Positions 25,912-34,777 are shown, counted from the first letter of the stretch. The stretch is DNA of 38,522 nt from CAYJPA01 sp964371945 (GCA_964371945.1 CAYJPA010000056.1:1-38522), one strand, 5' to 3'. A program made the numbers and translations. The notes: generated by a model not told the origin, from the sequence alone.

Positions 25912-27060
25912 ATGGAATTGGAAACTACGTTGAGTAACGACGCGTCCGCCGGGGCGGAAGTCAAAACGCCACTCTATGACCGCCATGTGGCGCTAGGCGC
26001 GAAGATCATCCCGTTCGCGGGTTGGCTCATGCCGGTGCAGTACAAGGGGATCATCGAAGAGCATCGAACCGTGCGAAACGGAGTCGGACTCTTCGATCTT
26101 GGCCATATGGGGCAGGTGGACGTCGACGGCAAGGACGCGCTCGCTTACCTGCAGTACCTGACGCCGAATGATGTCTCAACGCTCGAACCGGGCCAGGCGC
26201 ACTATTCGCTGCTGCCGAACGAGCAGGGCGGCGTGGTGGATGACATCATCATCTACCGCAAGTCGTCTGGACCCGGTTACATGGTGTGCATCAATGCGGC
26301 GAATCGACACAAGGATGTCGCATGGATGCATCGCTGGCAGGCGGAGCGAACCGATTTCGCGGTGACGGTGGAGGACATCTCGGATCGCACGGGCATGATC
26401 GCAATCCAGGGACCGAAAGCCGCGGAGATCACCCAACGGATAACAGACCGGGATCTTTCAGGGGTCGACTACTTTTCGTGGGTCGAAGCCAATGTCGGGG
26501 GCGTGAAAGCGCAAGCCGCCCGCACCGGTTACACGGGTGAGGATGGCTTCGAGTTTTACACCGCGATCGGCGAGATCGGAACCGTGTGGGATGCACTCAT
26601 GGCCGCCGGCAAGCCGGAGGGAATCGCGCCGATTGGACTCGGCGCGCGGGACACCTTGCGACTCGAAGCAAGAATGCCGCTCTACGGCAATGAGCTGGCC
26701 GACGATATCAACCCGCTCGAAGCCGGCCTCAGTTGGGTGATCAAACTGGAAAAGGGACCCTTCATCGGGTCGGACAAGATCGCGGCAATGAAGGAGAGCG
26801 GAGCGCCGCGACGAACAGTTGGATTCAAGATGACTGAGCGATCCGGTTCGCCGCGCTCTCATTTCGACGTGCGCGTGGGTGGCGCGCTGGTCGGGTTCGT
26901 CACCAGCGGCGCGATGTCGCCGACGCTGGGCGAGAACATCGGACTCGCGTTGGTCGATCGCTCGGTCGCGGGCATTGGGAAGCCACTCGAGATTGTCATT
27001 CGCGACAAGCCGTACACGGCTGTTCAAGTCAAGACGCCGTTCTACAAACGGGATCGTTAG
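25912..27060 (+). CDS. gcvT: Glycine cleavage system T protein (aminomethyltransferase)
   Basis: Transfers the methylene group from the aminomethyl-lipoyl arm of H protein to tetrahydrofolate, giving 5,10-methylene-THF and ammonia. The 382-aa protein has VRNGVGLFDLGHMGQ, the folate-site Asp in LTPNDVSTLEPG, TGYTGEDGFEFY, GLGARDTLRLEARMPLYG in overlapping parts, and TSGAMSPTLGENIGLA near the end. The ATG at 25912 is chosen; a TTG at 25888 would overlap purF. Its place directly behind purF links one-carbon supply with purine synthesis. Confidence 0.96.
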   Translation: MELETTLSNDASAGAEVKTPLYDRHVALGAKIIPFAGWLMPVQYKGIIEEHRTVRNGVGLFDLGHMGQVDVDGKDALAYLQYLTPNDVSTLEPGQAHYSLLPNEQGGVVDDIIIYRKSSGPGYMVCINAANRHKDVAWMHRWQAERTDFAVTVEDISDRTGMIAIQGPKAAEITQRITDRDLSGVDYFSWVEANVGGVKAQAARTGYTGEDGFEFYTAIGEIGTVWDALMAAGKPEGIAPIGLGARDTLRLEARMPLYGNELADDINPLEAGLSWVIKLEKGPFIGSDKIAAMKESGAPRRTVGFKMTERSGSPRSHFDVRVGGALVGFVTSGAMSPTLGENIGLALVDRSVAGIGKPLEIVIRDKPYTAVQVKTPFYKRDR

Positions 27061-27099
27061 CGCCAAGTGGCGCGCATTACAGGGGAAGAGGAGCGATTC

Positions 27100-27495
27100 A
27101 TGAGCTCACCGAAGGATCTTCGATATACCAAAACCCATGAATGGGTCAAAGTCGATGGCGGGGTGGCGACCATCGGGGTCACCGATTTTGCCCAAAGCGA
27201 GCTCGGCGACATCACCTATCTCGAGCTGCCGGAGGTCGGTGACGAGGTCAGCGGTGGCGATCCGTTCGGTGTCGTCGAGTCGGTCAAAGCGGCCTCGGAC
27301 GTTTATTCACCGATCAATGGCGAGGTCGTCGAGCGCAACGAAGAAGCGATCACGGCGCCGGACCTCGTTAATAGTTCGCCCTATGAAAGCGCCTGGTTGA
27401 TCAAGGTGCAACTGAGCGATCCGTCTCAGGTCGAAGCATTGATGACACCTGAGCAGTATGACGAATTGCTCGAGACGGCTGGTGGTGGGCATTAG
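27100..27495 (+). CDS. gcvH: Glycine cleavage system H protein
   Basis: Lipoylated shuttle of the glycine cleavage complex. The 131-aa protein has KTHEWVKVDGGVATIGVTDFAQ in family order and the lipoyl site GVVESVKAASDVYSP with Lys63. The ATG at 27100 follows GAGGAG at a spacing of 6; the upstream frame-open ATG at 27067 lies only 6 bp after gcvT and has no ribosome site. gcvPA comes next but is separated by 174 bp containing a structured repeat. Confidence 0.97.
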   Translation: MSSPKDLRYTKTHEWVKVDGGVATIGVTDFAQSELGDITYLELPEVGDEVSGGDPFGVVESVKAASDVYSPINGEVVERNEEAITAPDLVNSSPYESAWLIKVQLSDPSQVEALMTPEQYDELLETAGGGH

Positions 27496-27515
27496 GGACC
27501 GGATCAGCCTCATGA

Positions 27516-27568
27516 CACGGGATTGACATCCCGTGCTCACTCCCTGAAGTCCTTCCAGGACTATGAAC
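27516..27568. repeat. Structured dispersed repeat, copy 2
   Basis: Hairpin 1 is CACGGGAT-TGAC-ATCCCGTG (27516-27535) and hairpin 2 is AGTCCT-TCC-AGGACT (27548-27562). The stretch from about 27529 matches 55-95 at the left end of the window, with compensated changes in hairpin 2. It lies 20 bp after the gcvH stop, so it may attenuate or end the upstream transcript, although no U-tract follows. Confidence 0.6.
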
Positions 27569-27669
27569 GACGGCGTTGTTGTCGTTGATGGATGCCTTTT
27601 CGAGGAACGCAGGTTTGGATCCGATGTGGCCTAGTTCAGAGATAACGTAGGAAAGGTACGCGTAATCCA

Positions 27670-29007
27670 ATGACGTTCAACCCGCACACAGACGCCGATC
27701 GGGCAGAGATGTTGGCGACGATCGGCGCGGAGTCGGTGGCCGATCTCTTTTCGCCGATTCCGTCCGAAATCCGGTTTCCGACGCTCGATCTTTTGCCGCA
27801 ACTCTCCGAAATGGAAGCTGCTGACCGTCTTGGCGATCTTGCGTCCAGGAATGTGGCCGCGACGACCGGAAACAGTTATCTCGGCGCGGGCTCATACAAC
27901 CATTACGTGCCGGCGACGGTTGGCCAGATCCTCTCACGTGGCGAGTTCTATACCGCTTACACCCCCTACCAGCCTGAGGTCGCGCAGGGCACGCTTCAGG
28001 TCATCTATGAATTTCAATCGATGGTGGCATCGCTCTTCGCAATGGATGTCGCGAACGCGTCGATGTATGACGGAGCGACTGCCCTGGCCGAAGCAATCCT
28101 GATGGCCGTGTCATCGTCGAAGAAACGACACAAGGTTGTGGTCGCGGGGACAGTTCACCCGGCATATCGCGACGTGATTCACACGTACGCAAGCGGACTG
28201 CCAGTCGAGATCGTCGATCTCGGCGTGCCGACCGAGGGATTCACCACGACTGTTGACGCCATATCAGCGGCCGTCGACGAGTCCGTTGCCGCGGTGGTGG
28301 TTCAGTACCCGAATTTCTTTGGCGGGATCGAGGATGTGGCGGCGATCGGCGAGGTCGCTCACGGTGCCGGCGCTTTGTTTGTCGTTTCGACGTATCCGGT
28401 GCCGCTCGGAATTTTGCAGCCGCCGGGAGAGCTCGGCGCGGATTTTGTGACGGCAGAAGGACAGGCGCTGGGAGTCGCGCAGAGTTTCGGCGGTCCGTAT
28501 GTTGGACTGCTGGCCACGAAGCAGCAATATGTGCGCTTGATGCCTGGCCGGCTCGCCGGCGTTGCACACGATTCGGAAGGCAAGCGCGGTTTCGTGCTGA
28601 CACTGCAGACGCGCGAGCAGCACATCCGCCGCGAAAAGGCGACAAGCAATATCTGCACAAACCAGGGATTGATGGCGACCGCGGCAACGGTTTACATGGC
28701 GAGCGTCGGTCCAGAGGGCTTTCGCGAGGTCGCAAATCGCTGTTATCAGAACGCGCACTACCTGCAGTCGCAACTGTGCTCGCTCCCGGGATACGAGCTT
28801 GCGTTGAGCTCGCCTTATTTCCATGAGTTCGTGGTCAAGATGCCAGCGCCGGTCAAAGAGATCAACTCCAAGCTGCTTGGGGCTGGAATCGTCGGCGGAT
28901 TCGATCTTTCGAGCGTCGATCCCGCGCTCGATCACCACGTGCTGCTGTGCGCCACCGAGCTGAACAACAAAGCCGGAATCGACAAGCTTGTGGCGGCGCT
29001 GTCGTAG
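27670..29007 (+). CDS. gcvPA: Glycine dehydrogenase (decarboxylating) subunit 1
   Basis: N-terminal half of the two-chain P protein, which decarboxylates glycine with PLP and loads the aminomethyl group on GcvH. The 445-aa protein has the GcvPA pattern GAGSYNHYVPATVGQILSRGEFYTAYTPYQPE in overlapping parts, then MYDGATALAEA, QYPNFFGGIED and SNICTNQGLMA. The PLP lysine belongs to the partner GcvPB, which is not found in this window: der follows instead. The ATG at 27670 has AAAGG 13 bases upstream, which is weak. Confidence 0.96.
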   Translation: MTFNPHTDADRAEMLATIGAESVADLFSPIPSEIRFPTLDLLPQLSEMEAADRLGDLASRNVAATTGNSYLGAGSYNHYVPATVGQILSRGEFYTAYTPYQPEVAQGTLQVIYEFQSMVASLFAMDVANASMYDGATALAEAILMAVSSSKKRHKVVVAGTVHPAYRDVIHTYASGLPVEIVDLGVPTEGFTTTVDAISAAVDESVAAVVVQYPNFFGGIEDVAAIGEVAHGAGALFVVSTYPVPLGILQPPGELGADFVTAEGQALGVAQSFGGPYVGLLATKQQYVRLMPGRLAGVAHDSEGKRGFVLTLQTREQHIRREKATSNICTNQGLMATAATVYMASVGPEGFREVANRCYQNAHYLQSQLCSLPGYELALSSPYFHEFVVKMPAPVKEINSKLLGAGIVGGFDLSSVDPALDHHVLLCATELNNKAGIDKLVAALS

Positions 29008-29020
29008 GGTAGAAGAACGA

Positions 29021-29040
29021 GGGGCGTGATCAATCACGCG
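29021..29040. repeat. GGGGCG-type palindrome
   Basis: GCGTGAT-CA-ATCACGC (29024-29039) is a perfect inverted repeat preceded by GGG, in the spacer between gcvPA and der. It could act as an mRNA end for gcvPA. It shares its GGGGCG frame with the elements at 5713 and 31238 but has a different stem. Confidence 0.5.
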
Positions 29041-29095
29041 GCTAAGGTGGGACGTTAGCGGGTCGAATCGGAGAGTCATCACGTAAAGCGTCTGG

Positions 29096-29101
29096 TATAC
29101 T
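29096..29101 (+). promoter_or_regulatory. -10 box candidate for der
   Basis: GGTATACT gives TATACT in the 217-bp spacer between gcvPA and der. No clear -35 lies 16-18 bases upstream. It suggests that der and plsY have their own promoter. Confidence 0.35.
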
Positions 29102-29224
29102 GCGGGGTCGCTGGCCCGAGTGCCGAAGCTTCGGCATGTCCTGGGAATGCGTTGCGTGTGCCTGAATTGCTGTCGATTTACGACGTAGACAATCGGCGCC
29201 TGATGTGTGTGACGCGGTGAGACT

Positions 29225-30562
29225 GTGACCAGACCAATCGTAGCGATCGTAGGCCGGCCGAACGTCGGGAAATCCACGCTATTCAACCGATTGATCGGAG
29301 AGCGACGGGCCATCGTCGAAGACATGCCCGGTACGACCCGTGATCGTGTTTACGGCGTTTCCGATTGGGGCGGAATCGAATTCACGGTTGTCGATACCGC
29401 CGGATTGCAGGACGCCGACGAGATCAGCAACTCGACCTCGTCGGAGATCGCTCGTCACACCAGAGAGCAGGCGCAAACCGCGATCGATGAAGCGGATGTG
29501 ATCGTCTTCATGGTCGATACGAAAACCGGTCTGACTGCCGGCGATGCCGAGGTCGCCGATCTCTTGCGACGAACCGACAAACCGACAATTTTGGTCGCGA
29601 ACAAAGCGGATAGCACGGCGCGTCGCGATCTCGCGCTTGAGTTCTACGAGCTCGGATTAGGAGAACCAATCCCAGTGTCCTCGTACCACGGTTCGGGCAC
29701 CGGCGATCTGCTGGATCGCGTGGTCGAGGCCCTGCCCGAGTTCGAGGAACTGCCTGAGACCGAGGGACCGAAAATCGCGATCGTCGGCCGGCCGAATGTC
29801 GGCAAGAGCCGCTTGCTGAATGCGTTGCTGGGGCAAGAGCGCTCGATCGTCAGCGATGTCCCCGGCACGACTCGCGATTCGACCGATACACAGCTGGTTT
29901 GGGCTGGACAGCCAATCACGCTGATCGACACAGCTGGAATTCGGCGCAAAGGCCGGGTGGATGCCGGGATCGAGTATTTCAGCGTGCTTCGTTCGATGCG
30001 CTCGATCGAGCGGGCAGACGTCGTGCTGCTCGTCATTGACGCAACGGAGAGCTTTACCGCGCAGGATATGCATATCGCGGGCTATGTCGAAGAGCAGAAA
30101 AAGGGCATGGTCGTCGTCGTCAATAAGTGGGATCTGGTTGAAAAAGATACGAACACGATGGAAGAATATCGAACCCGAGCCCGGGAATCGCTCGATTTTA
30201 TGCCCTACGCGCCGCTCACCTTCATTTCTGCCAAGTTGGGGCAGCGGGTGAATCAGGTGCTCGATATGGCGCTGACGGTGGTCGACGAACGTGCGAAGCG
30301 GATCCCGACCGCGCAGTTGAACAAAATGCTCAAGGAGGCCGTTTCGAAGCATCCGCCGGCGAGCAAGCCGGGCAAGTGGTTAAAGTTCTATTACATGACC
30401 CAGGCGGATGTTTCTCCGCCGACCTTCATCCTCTTTTGTAACGATCCTCAGCAGGTCCACTTTTCGTACCGCCGTTATCTCGAGAATCAACTCCGTGAAC
30501 AGTTCAGTTTTGCCGGCAATCCAATTCGCATGAGTTTCCGAGGACGGGAAGAAGGCGACTAA
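29225..30562 (+). CDS. der: Ribosome biogenesis GTPase Der (EngA)
   Basis: Essential GTPase for maturation of the 50S subunit. The 445-aa protein has two GTPase domains in tandem, each with GRPNVGKS (residues about 10-17 and 187-194), DMPGTTRD or DVPGTTRD, a DTAG box, and NKAD or NKWD, followed by a KH-like domain (GKWLKFYYMTQADVSPPTF). The start is a GTG giving MTRPIVAIVGRPNVG; the ribosome site GGTGAG is very close to it. plsY begins 1 bp after its stop, so the two are cotranscribed. Confidence 0.97.
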   Translation: MTRPIVAIVGRPNVGKSTLFNRLIGERRAIVEDMPGTTRDRVYGVSDWGGIEFTVVDTAGLQDADEISNSTSSEIARHTREQAQTAIDEADVIVFMVDTKTGLTAGDAEVADLLRRTDKPTILVANKADSTARRDLALEFYELGLGEPIPVSSYHGSGTGDLLDRVVEALPEFEELPETEGPKIAIVGRPNVGKSRLLNALLGQERSIVSDVPGTTRDSTDTQLVWAGQPITLIDTAGIRRKGRVDAGIEYFSVLRSMRSIERADVVLLVIDATESFTAQDMHIAGYVEEQKKGMVVVVNKWDLVEKDTNTMEEYRTRARESLDFMPYAPLTFISAKLGQRVNQVLDMALTVVDERAKRIPTAQLNKMLKEAVSKHPPASKPGKWLKFYYMTQADVSPPTFILFCNDPQQVHFSYRRYLENQLREQFSFAGNPIRMSFRGREEGD

Positions 30563-30563
30563 C

Positions 30564-31184
30564 ATGACGATCCTCGCGGGCGCGGTTCTGGTGGTGGCCG
30601 CGTATGGACTGGGCGCCGTGCCCTGGGGTGTGGTTCTTGGTCGAGTGCTGGCCGGGAAGGATCTCCGCGACTACGGAAGTCAATCGACCGGTACAACCAA
30701 CGCTTACCGCGTGCTTGGTTGGCGCTTTTCCGCGGCAGTGTTCGTGCTCGATTTTCTCAAGGGCTTGATCCCGGTGGTGCTGGCTCGCTGGCTCGATGCC
30801 GGCTGGTGGTTCGTCGGGGCCGTCGCGTTTGCCACGGTGGTTGGTCATTGCTGGTCGGCCTTCATTCGCTTCGGCGGCGGGAAAGGCATGGCGACCGGAG
30901 CAGGCGCGATTGCGGGGATGGTGCCTTGGGTTCTGCTGGTGCTGCCGGTGATGGCGTTGATCGTGTGGTTGACGCGGTATGTTTCACTCGCGTCGCTTGC
31001 GGGCACGGCACTTGCGACGGCGTTAGTGGCGCTCTTTGCGATGACGGGGCGGGAGCCCGCGCAGGCCGCGTTGGCGTGCTTCGCGGTTGCGGCCGTGATC
31101 TTCATCCGGCACCAGAGCAACATCGGGCGTTTGATCCACGGCAAGGAACGCCGTTTGTCGCGGCGTACGCCGAGCCCGAGTTAA
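30564..31184 (+). CDS. plsY: Acyl-phosphate glycerol-3-phosphate acyltransferase
   Basis: Membrane enzyme that transfers the acyl group of acyl-phosphate to glycerol-3-phosphate, the first step of phospholipid synthesis. The 206-aa protein has about five hydrophobic segments. The three loop motifs are present: GSQSTGTTNAYRVLG (family GS-x-N-x-GATN-x-x-R, here with Ser for Asn and Thr for Ala), GHCWSAFIRFGGGKGMATG, and RHQSNIGRLIHGKE. The ATG follows the der stop by one base, so it is translationally coupled. The C-terminal 12 residues are basic. Confidence 0.95.
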   Translation: MTILAGAVLVVAAYGLGAVPWGVVLGRVLAGKDLRDYGSQSTGTTNAYRVLGWRFSAAVFVLDFLKGLIPVVLARWLDAGWWFVGAVAFATVVGHCWSAFIRFGGGKGMATGAGAIAGMVPWVLLVLPVMALIVWLTRYVSLASLAGTALATALVALFAMTGREPAQAALACFAVAAVIFIRHQSNIGRLIHGKERRLSRRTPSPS

Positions 31185-31226
31185 TCCAGGGCGGGTCGTT
31201 CGCGCGGGGTTCGATGATCGTCGTGG

Positions 31227-31273
31227 TTGGACGCGTTGGGCGATTCACGAATCGCCCCTACATTCACGTCCAA
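31227..31273. terminator. Long palindrome between convergent plsY and galE
   Basis: The core GGGCGATTC-AC-GAATCGCCC (31238-31257) is a perfect 9-bp inverted repeat. It lies within outer arms TTGGACG (31227-31233) and CGTCCAA (31267-31273). The position between convergent genes fits a bidirectional transcription end, although T-runs are short. The core frame GGGGCG...CGCCCCTA is a known type of dispersed palindrome and recurs at 5713 and 29021 in other forms. Confidence 0.55.
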
Positions 31274-31303
31274 TTCCTTGTCAGCACGCGTCGGCTGAAG
31301 TAG

Positions 31304-32284
31304 CTACTTCGATCGGTAGCCGTTCGGGTGGCGGTTCATCCAGTCCCAGGCGGAGCCGATCATTTCGTCCAGGGAGGAGTGCCGCGGCGACCAGCCGAGC
31401 TCGGTTCGGGCGCGGGTGCTGTCGCCGATCAGGACCGGCGGATCGCCGGGCCGCCTCGGTGCTTCTATGACAGGCAATGTCCGTCCGGTGACTCGTTCAA
31501 CTGCCTCGACGATCTGCCGGACCGAAAAACCATCGCGCGATCCCAGGTTGAATGCTCCCAGTGAACGATCGAGCTTATCGAGCGCTAGTAGATGGGCGTC
31601 GACCAGATCGATCACATGCACGTAATCGCGGATCGCGGTTCCGTCCGGCGTGGCGTAATCGGCGCCGAAGATGTTGAACCGCGAATGCTTCCCGAGCAAC
31701 GTTCGCAGGGCGACCGGAATCACGTGTGTTTCCGGCGTGTGGTCCTCGCCGCGCAACCTGGTCGCGCCGGCCACATTGAAGTAGCGAAACATCACGTACG
31801 AAAGGTCATAGGCGTGTTCGTGGGCGGGAAGCATCTGTTCGACGATTAGCTTCGACGTGCCGTACGGGTTGATCGGGTGAAGCGGCGTTTCCTCGACAAT
31901 AATGTTGTTCTCCGGCATCCCGTAAACGGCGGCCGTGGAAGAAAAGACGAACTTGCCGACCCCGGCACCCCGCATTGCAGCGAGCAAATGGTGAGAACCA
32001 ACGGCGTTGACGCCGAAGTATTCGATTGGCTTCTCGACGGACTCGGGCACAAGGGTGACGGCGCCAAAATGGAGAACCGCGTCCGGCCGCGATTGTTTGA
32101 GTGCTTCGCTTAAGGCCGGCGCGTCGCGAAGGTCGATGGTGAGCAATTCGACATCCGCGGGAATGGCTTCAGCATGGCCCTTCCAGAGATTGTCAAGAAC
32201 GATGACGTCGTCGCCTCGCTCGACCAAGCGCTCGACGGCGACGCTCCCGATGTACCCCGCGCCACCCGTGACCAGGACCTTCAT
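31304..32284 (-). CDS. galE: UDP-glucose 4-epimerase
   Basis: NAD-dependent interconversion of UDP-glucose and UDP-galactose (extended SDR family). The 326-aa protein has the Rossmann motif VTGGAGYIGS at the N-terminus, LHFGAVTLVPESVEKP, the catalytic Ser region FSSTAAVYG, and YGTSK with the catalytic Tyr and Lys. AIRDYVHVIDLVDAH and FNLGSRDGFSV are as in GalE. The ATG at 32284 is chosen because the Rossmann motif begins directly after it and GAGGAG lies just upstream; a longer open frame adds 42 unlikely residues. It is divergent from glyA. Confidence 0.93.
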   Translation of the reverse strand: MKVLVTGGAGYIGSVAVERLVERGDDVIVLDNLWKGHAEAIPADVELLTIDLRDAPALSEALKQSRPDAVLHFGAVTLVPESVEKPIEYFGVNAVGSHHLLAAMRGAGVGKFVFSSTAAVYGMPENNIIVEETPLHPINPYGTSKLIVEQMLPAHEHAYDLSYVMFRYFNVAGATRLRGEDHTPETHVIPVALRTLLGKHSRFNIFGADYATPDGTAIRDYVHVIDLVDAHLLALDKLDRSLGAFNLGSRDGFSVRQIVEAVERVTGRTLPVIEAPRRPGDPPVLIGDSTRARTELGWSPRHSSLDEMIGSAWDWMNRHPNGYRSK

Positions 32285-32433
32285 GGCTCCTCGCAATTCT
32301 CGACAGTCGAACGCAAACAGGCCCAACTCAGAGGGCCAGAAAGCCCATGGTACACTAGCTTTCGGGCCTACCCCATATGCCAAAGGCATCGCAATTCGTC
32401 CTGAATCCAACGCTTTTCGAGGAGCTACCCGAT

Positions 32434-33690
32434 ATGGTCATGGCGCTGAGCACGTTGATCTCGGACCCGGCGGTCGCGGCCGCGATCGAACGCGAAGAAC
32501 GCCGGCAGCGGGGCGCGATCGAGCTCATCGCATCCGAGAATTTTGTCAGCGCATCGGTGCTGCACGCGGTCGGCACGGTTCTTACTAACAAGTACGCCGA
32601 GGGGCAGGTCGGGAAGCGTTATTACGGGGGGTGCGAGTTCATCGATGAGGTCGAAACGCTCGCGATCGACCGCGCGAAGCAGCTGTTCGGCTGCGAGCAT
32701 GTCAATGTGCAGCCGCACTCCGGCGCGAACGCCAATCTTGCCGCGTACTTTGCGTTGATGTCTCCGGGCGATCGCATCCTTGGACTCAGCCTGCAAGAGG
32801 GCGGACATCTCACCCACGGTCTTCCGGTCAACTTTTCCGGCCGGCTCTTCGAGGCACATTCGTACGGACTCGACGCGGCGACCGGCTACATCGACTACGA
32901 TGCGCTGCTGGTCAAAGCCAAAGAGGTTCAGCCGCGAGCGATCATCGCCGGCGCAAGCGCCTATAGCCGGGCGATGGACTTCAAGCGCTTCCGCGAAATT
33001 GCCGACGAGGTTGGGGCCTATCTCTTTGCCGATATCGCCCACCCGGCAGGACTCATTGCCGCCGGGTTGCATCCGAGCCCGATCCCGTACGCGCACATCA
33101 CTATGACGACGACGCACAAGACCCTGCGCGGTCCACGTGGCGGCATGATCATGACCAGCGAAGAGTTTGGAAAAGCGGTCGACAAAACGGTCTTTCCAGG
33201 CTTCCAGGGCGGACCACTGATGCATGTGATCGCGGGCAAAGCGGTTGCGTTCGGTGAGGCGCTCGAGCCGGCCTTCAAGGACTACGCGGTCAATGTGATC
33301 GAGAACGCGAAGACGCTTGCGAACGAGATGACCGGGTTCGGTTTTCCGATCATCTCCGGCGGAACCGACACGCATTTGATGCTGGTCGATGTTTCGCCGA
33401 CCGGTTTGAGCGGCCGGCAGGCCGAGCGGCTGCTCGACAAGGTCGGGATCACGGTCAACAAGAACACGATTCCGGGCGAGACACGGCCGCCGACCCAGGC
33501 GAGCGGCATCCGGCTCGGATCGCCGGCCGTGACCACTCGTGGGTTTGGCGCCGGCGAGATGCGACAGGTCGCTCGGATGCTGACCGACGTGCTCGGCGCG
33601 CCGGAAGATGAGGCGCTGCACGCCAGAATCGGCGAAGAAGTGGCCGAGTTGACGAGCCGCTTCCCAATTCCGGGCATCTCGTCGATCTAG
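32434..33690 (+). CDS. glyA: Serine hydroxymethyltransferase
   Basis: PLP enzyme converting serine and THF to glycine and 5,10-methylene-THF. The 418-aa protein has ELIASENFVS, YAEGQVGKRYYGGC in overlapping parts, VNVQPHSGANAN and the PLP lysine Lys229 in TMTTTHKTLRGPRGG. ASGIRLGSPAVTTRG lies near the end. The ATG at 32434 follows GAGGAG at a spacing of 9; a frame-open ATG at 32377 would add 19 residues. TACACT (32351-32356) is a weak -10 candidate. It works with GcvTHP and FolD in one-carbon supply. Confidence 0.97.
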   Translation: MVMALSTLISDPAVAAAIEREERRQRGAIELIASENFVSASVLHAVGTVLTNKYAEGQVGKRYYGGCEFIDEVETLAIDRAKQLFGCEHVNVQPHSGANANLAAYFALMSPGDRILGLSLQEGGHLTHGLPVNFSGRLFEAHSYGLDAATGYIDYDALLVKAKEVQPRAIIAGASAYSRAMDFKRFREIADEVGAYLFADIAHPAGLIAAGLHPSPIPYAHITMTTTHKTLRGPRGGMIMTSEEFGKAVDKTVFPGFQGGPLMHVIAGKAVAFGEALEPAFKDYAVNVIENAKTLANEMTGFGFPIISGGTDTHLMLVDVSPTGLSGRQAERLLDKVGITVNKNTIPGETRPPTQASGIRLGSPAVTTRGFGAGEMRQVARMLTDVLGAPEDEALHARIGEEVAELTSRFPIPGISSI

Positions 33691-33712
33691 CTCACTCGCG
33701 AGAAGAGGCAGC

Positions 33713-34777
33713 GTGAGTAACTGGGAGATCGCGGGGATCGTGTTTGGAGTCACCGCGGGGCTTTCGGTGCTGCTCGTTGCCAGATCGATACCGCTCTACC
33801 GCCAGCTCAATCTGCTCGATCCGATCACTCCGCGGAAGATCCACACGACGCCCGTGCCCCGAGGCGCGGGCGTCGCGATGTTTCTCGCGTTTGTGATCGG
33901 GATCAGCCTGACCTTTGCGCTCGATGTCGATCGCTTCGCGATCGAGACCGAGCGCATTCTGCTGTTGCTGGCGGGTTGTGCCGTTGTCGTGGTGATCATG
34001 TTTGTCGACGATGTCGTTGGGCTGAGTCCGCTGACGAAGTTGGGATGGCAGATCGGGGCGGCGTTGATCGTGGTGCTGCCGCGACTGCGCGACGACCGGC
34101 ACGGCATCGTGATCGACCAATTCAACATGCCCTTTTTTGACGTGGTGAAGCTTCCGCTGCTGCTTGCGGTGGCGTTCACCATTTTCTGGATCGTCGGCAT
34201 GATGAATACCCTGAATTGGGTCGACGGGCTCGATGGACTGGCAGGGTCGGTCACGCTAGTGGTCTGCACGATCCTGTTTTTGCACACCTATTTCTGGCCG
34301 CGTGGCGATCCGCAGTTCACCGTTTCGCTGATTCCGCTGGTGCTTGGCGCCGTGGTGATCGGTTTTCTGCCGTTCAACTGGAATCCGGCCAAGATCATCA
34401 TGGGTGATTCCGGCGCGAACTTCCTTGGGTATGCACTGGCGGTGGCGTCGATTATCGGCGGCGCGAAGATCGCAACCGCGTTGCTGGCGCTCGGCCTGCC
34501 GGTGCTGGATGTGGCGTGGGTGATCTTGGTTCGGATCGTGCAAGGCCGGTCGCCGGTCGTTGCCGACCGCGGACATCTGCATCATCGATTGTTAGATGGC
34601 GGGTGGAGTCAGGCCAAGATCGTGCTCTTTGTCGCCGGAATATCACTTGTCGCGGGGATGTCATCCCTACTGCTGCCGTCGCGCGGCCTCAAGCTGGTCG
34701 CAATCATGCTCCTGGGTCTGGTGCTGCTTGGCATCATCGCGACGATGGCGCGCAGGGACGCTGCAGGGAAGGTTTGA
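33713..34777 (+). CDS. Polyprenyl-phosphate sugar-1-phosphate transferase (WecA/TagO/MraY family)
   Basis: Integral membrane enzyme that transfers a sugar-1-phosphate from a UDP-sugar to undecaprenyl phosphate, starting a cell-surface polymer. The 354-aa protein has about ten hydrophobic segments. Cytoplasmic loop motifs are PRGAG, FVDDVVGL (the Mg-binding Asp pair), NTLNWVDGLDGLAG, NWNPAKIIMGDSGANFLG in overlapping parts, and DRGHLHHRLLDGG. The last His-rich motif favours WecA/TagO (GlcNAc or similar) over MraY. The GTG start has GAGG 4 bases upstream, and the gene lies 22 bp after glyA. The exact sugar is not shown by the sequence. Confidence 0.92.
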   Translation: MSNWEIAGIVFGVTAGLSVLLVARSIPLYRQLNLLDPITPRKIHTTPVPRGAGVAMFLAFVIGISLTFALDVDRFAIETERILLLLAGCAVVVVIMFVDDVVGLSPLTKLGWQIGAALIVVLPRLRDDRHGIVIDQFNMPFFDVVKLPLLLAVAFTIFWIVGMMNTLNWVDGLDGLAGSVTLVVCTILFLHTYFWPRGDPQFTVSLIPLVLGAVVIGFLPFNWNPAKIIMGDSGANFLGYALAVASIIGGAKIATALLALGLPVLDVAWVILVRIVQGRSPVVADRGHLHHRLLDGGWSQAKIVLFVAGISLVAGMSSLLLPSRGLKLVAIMLLGLVLLGIIATMARRDAAGKV

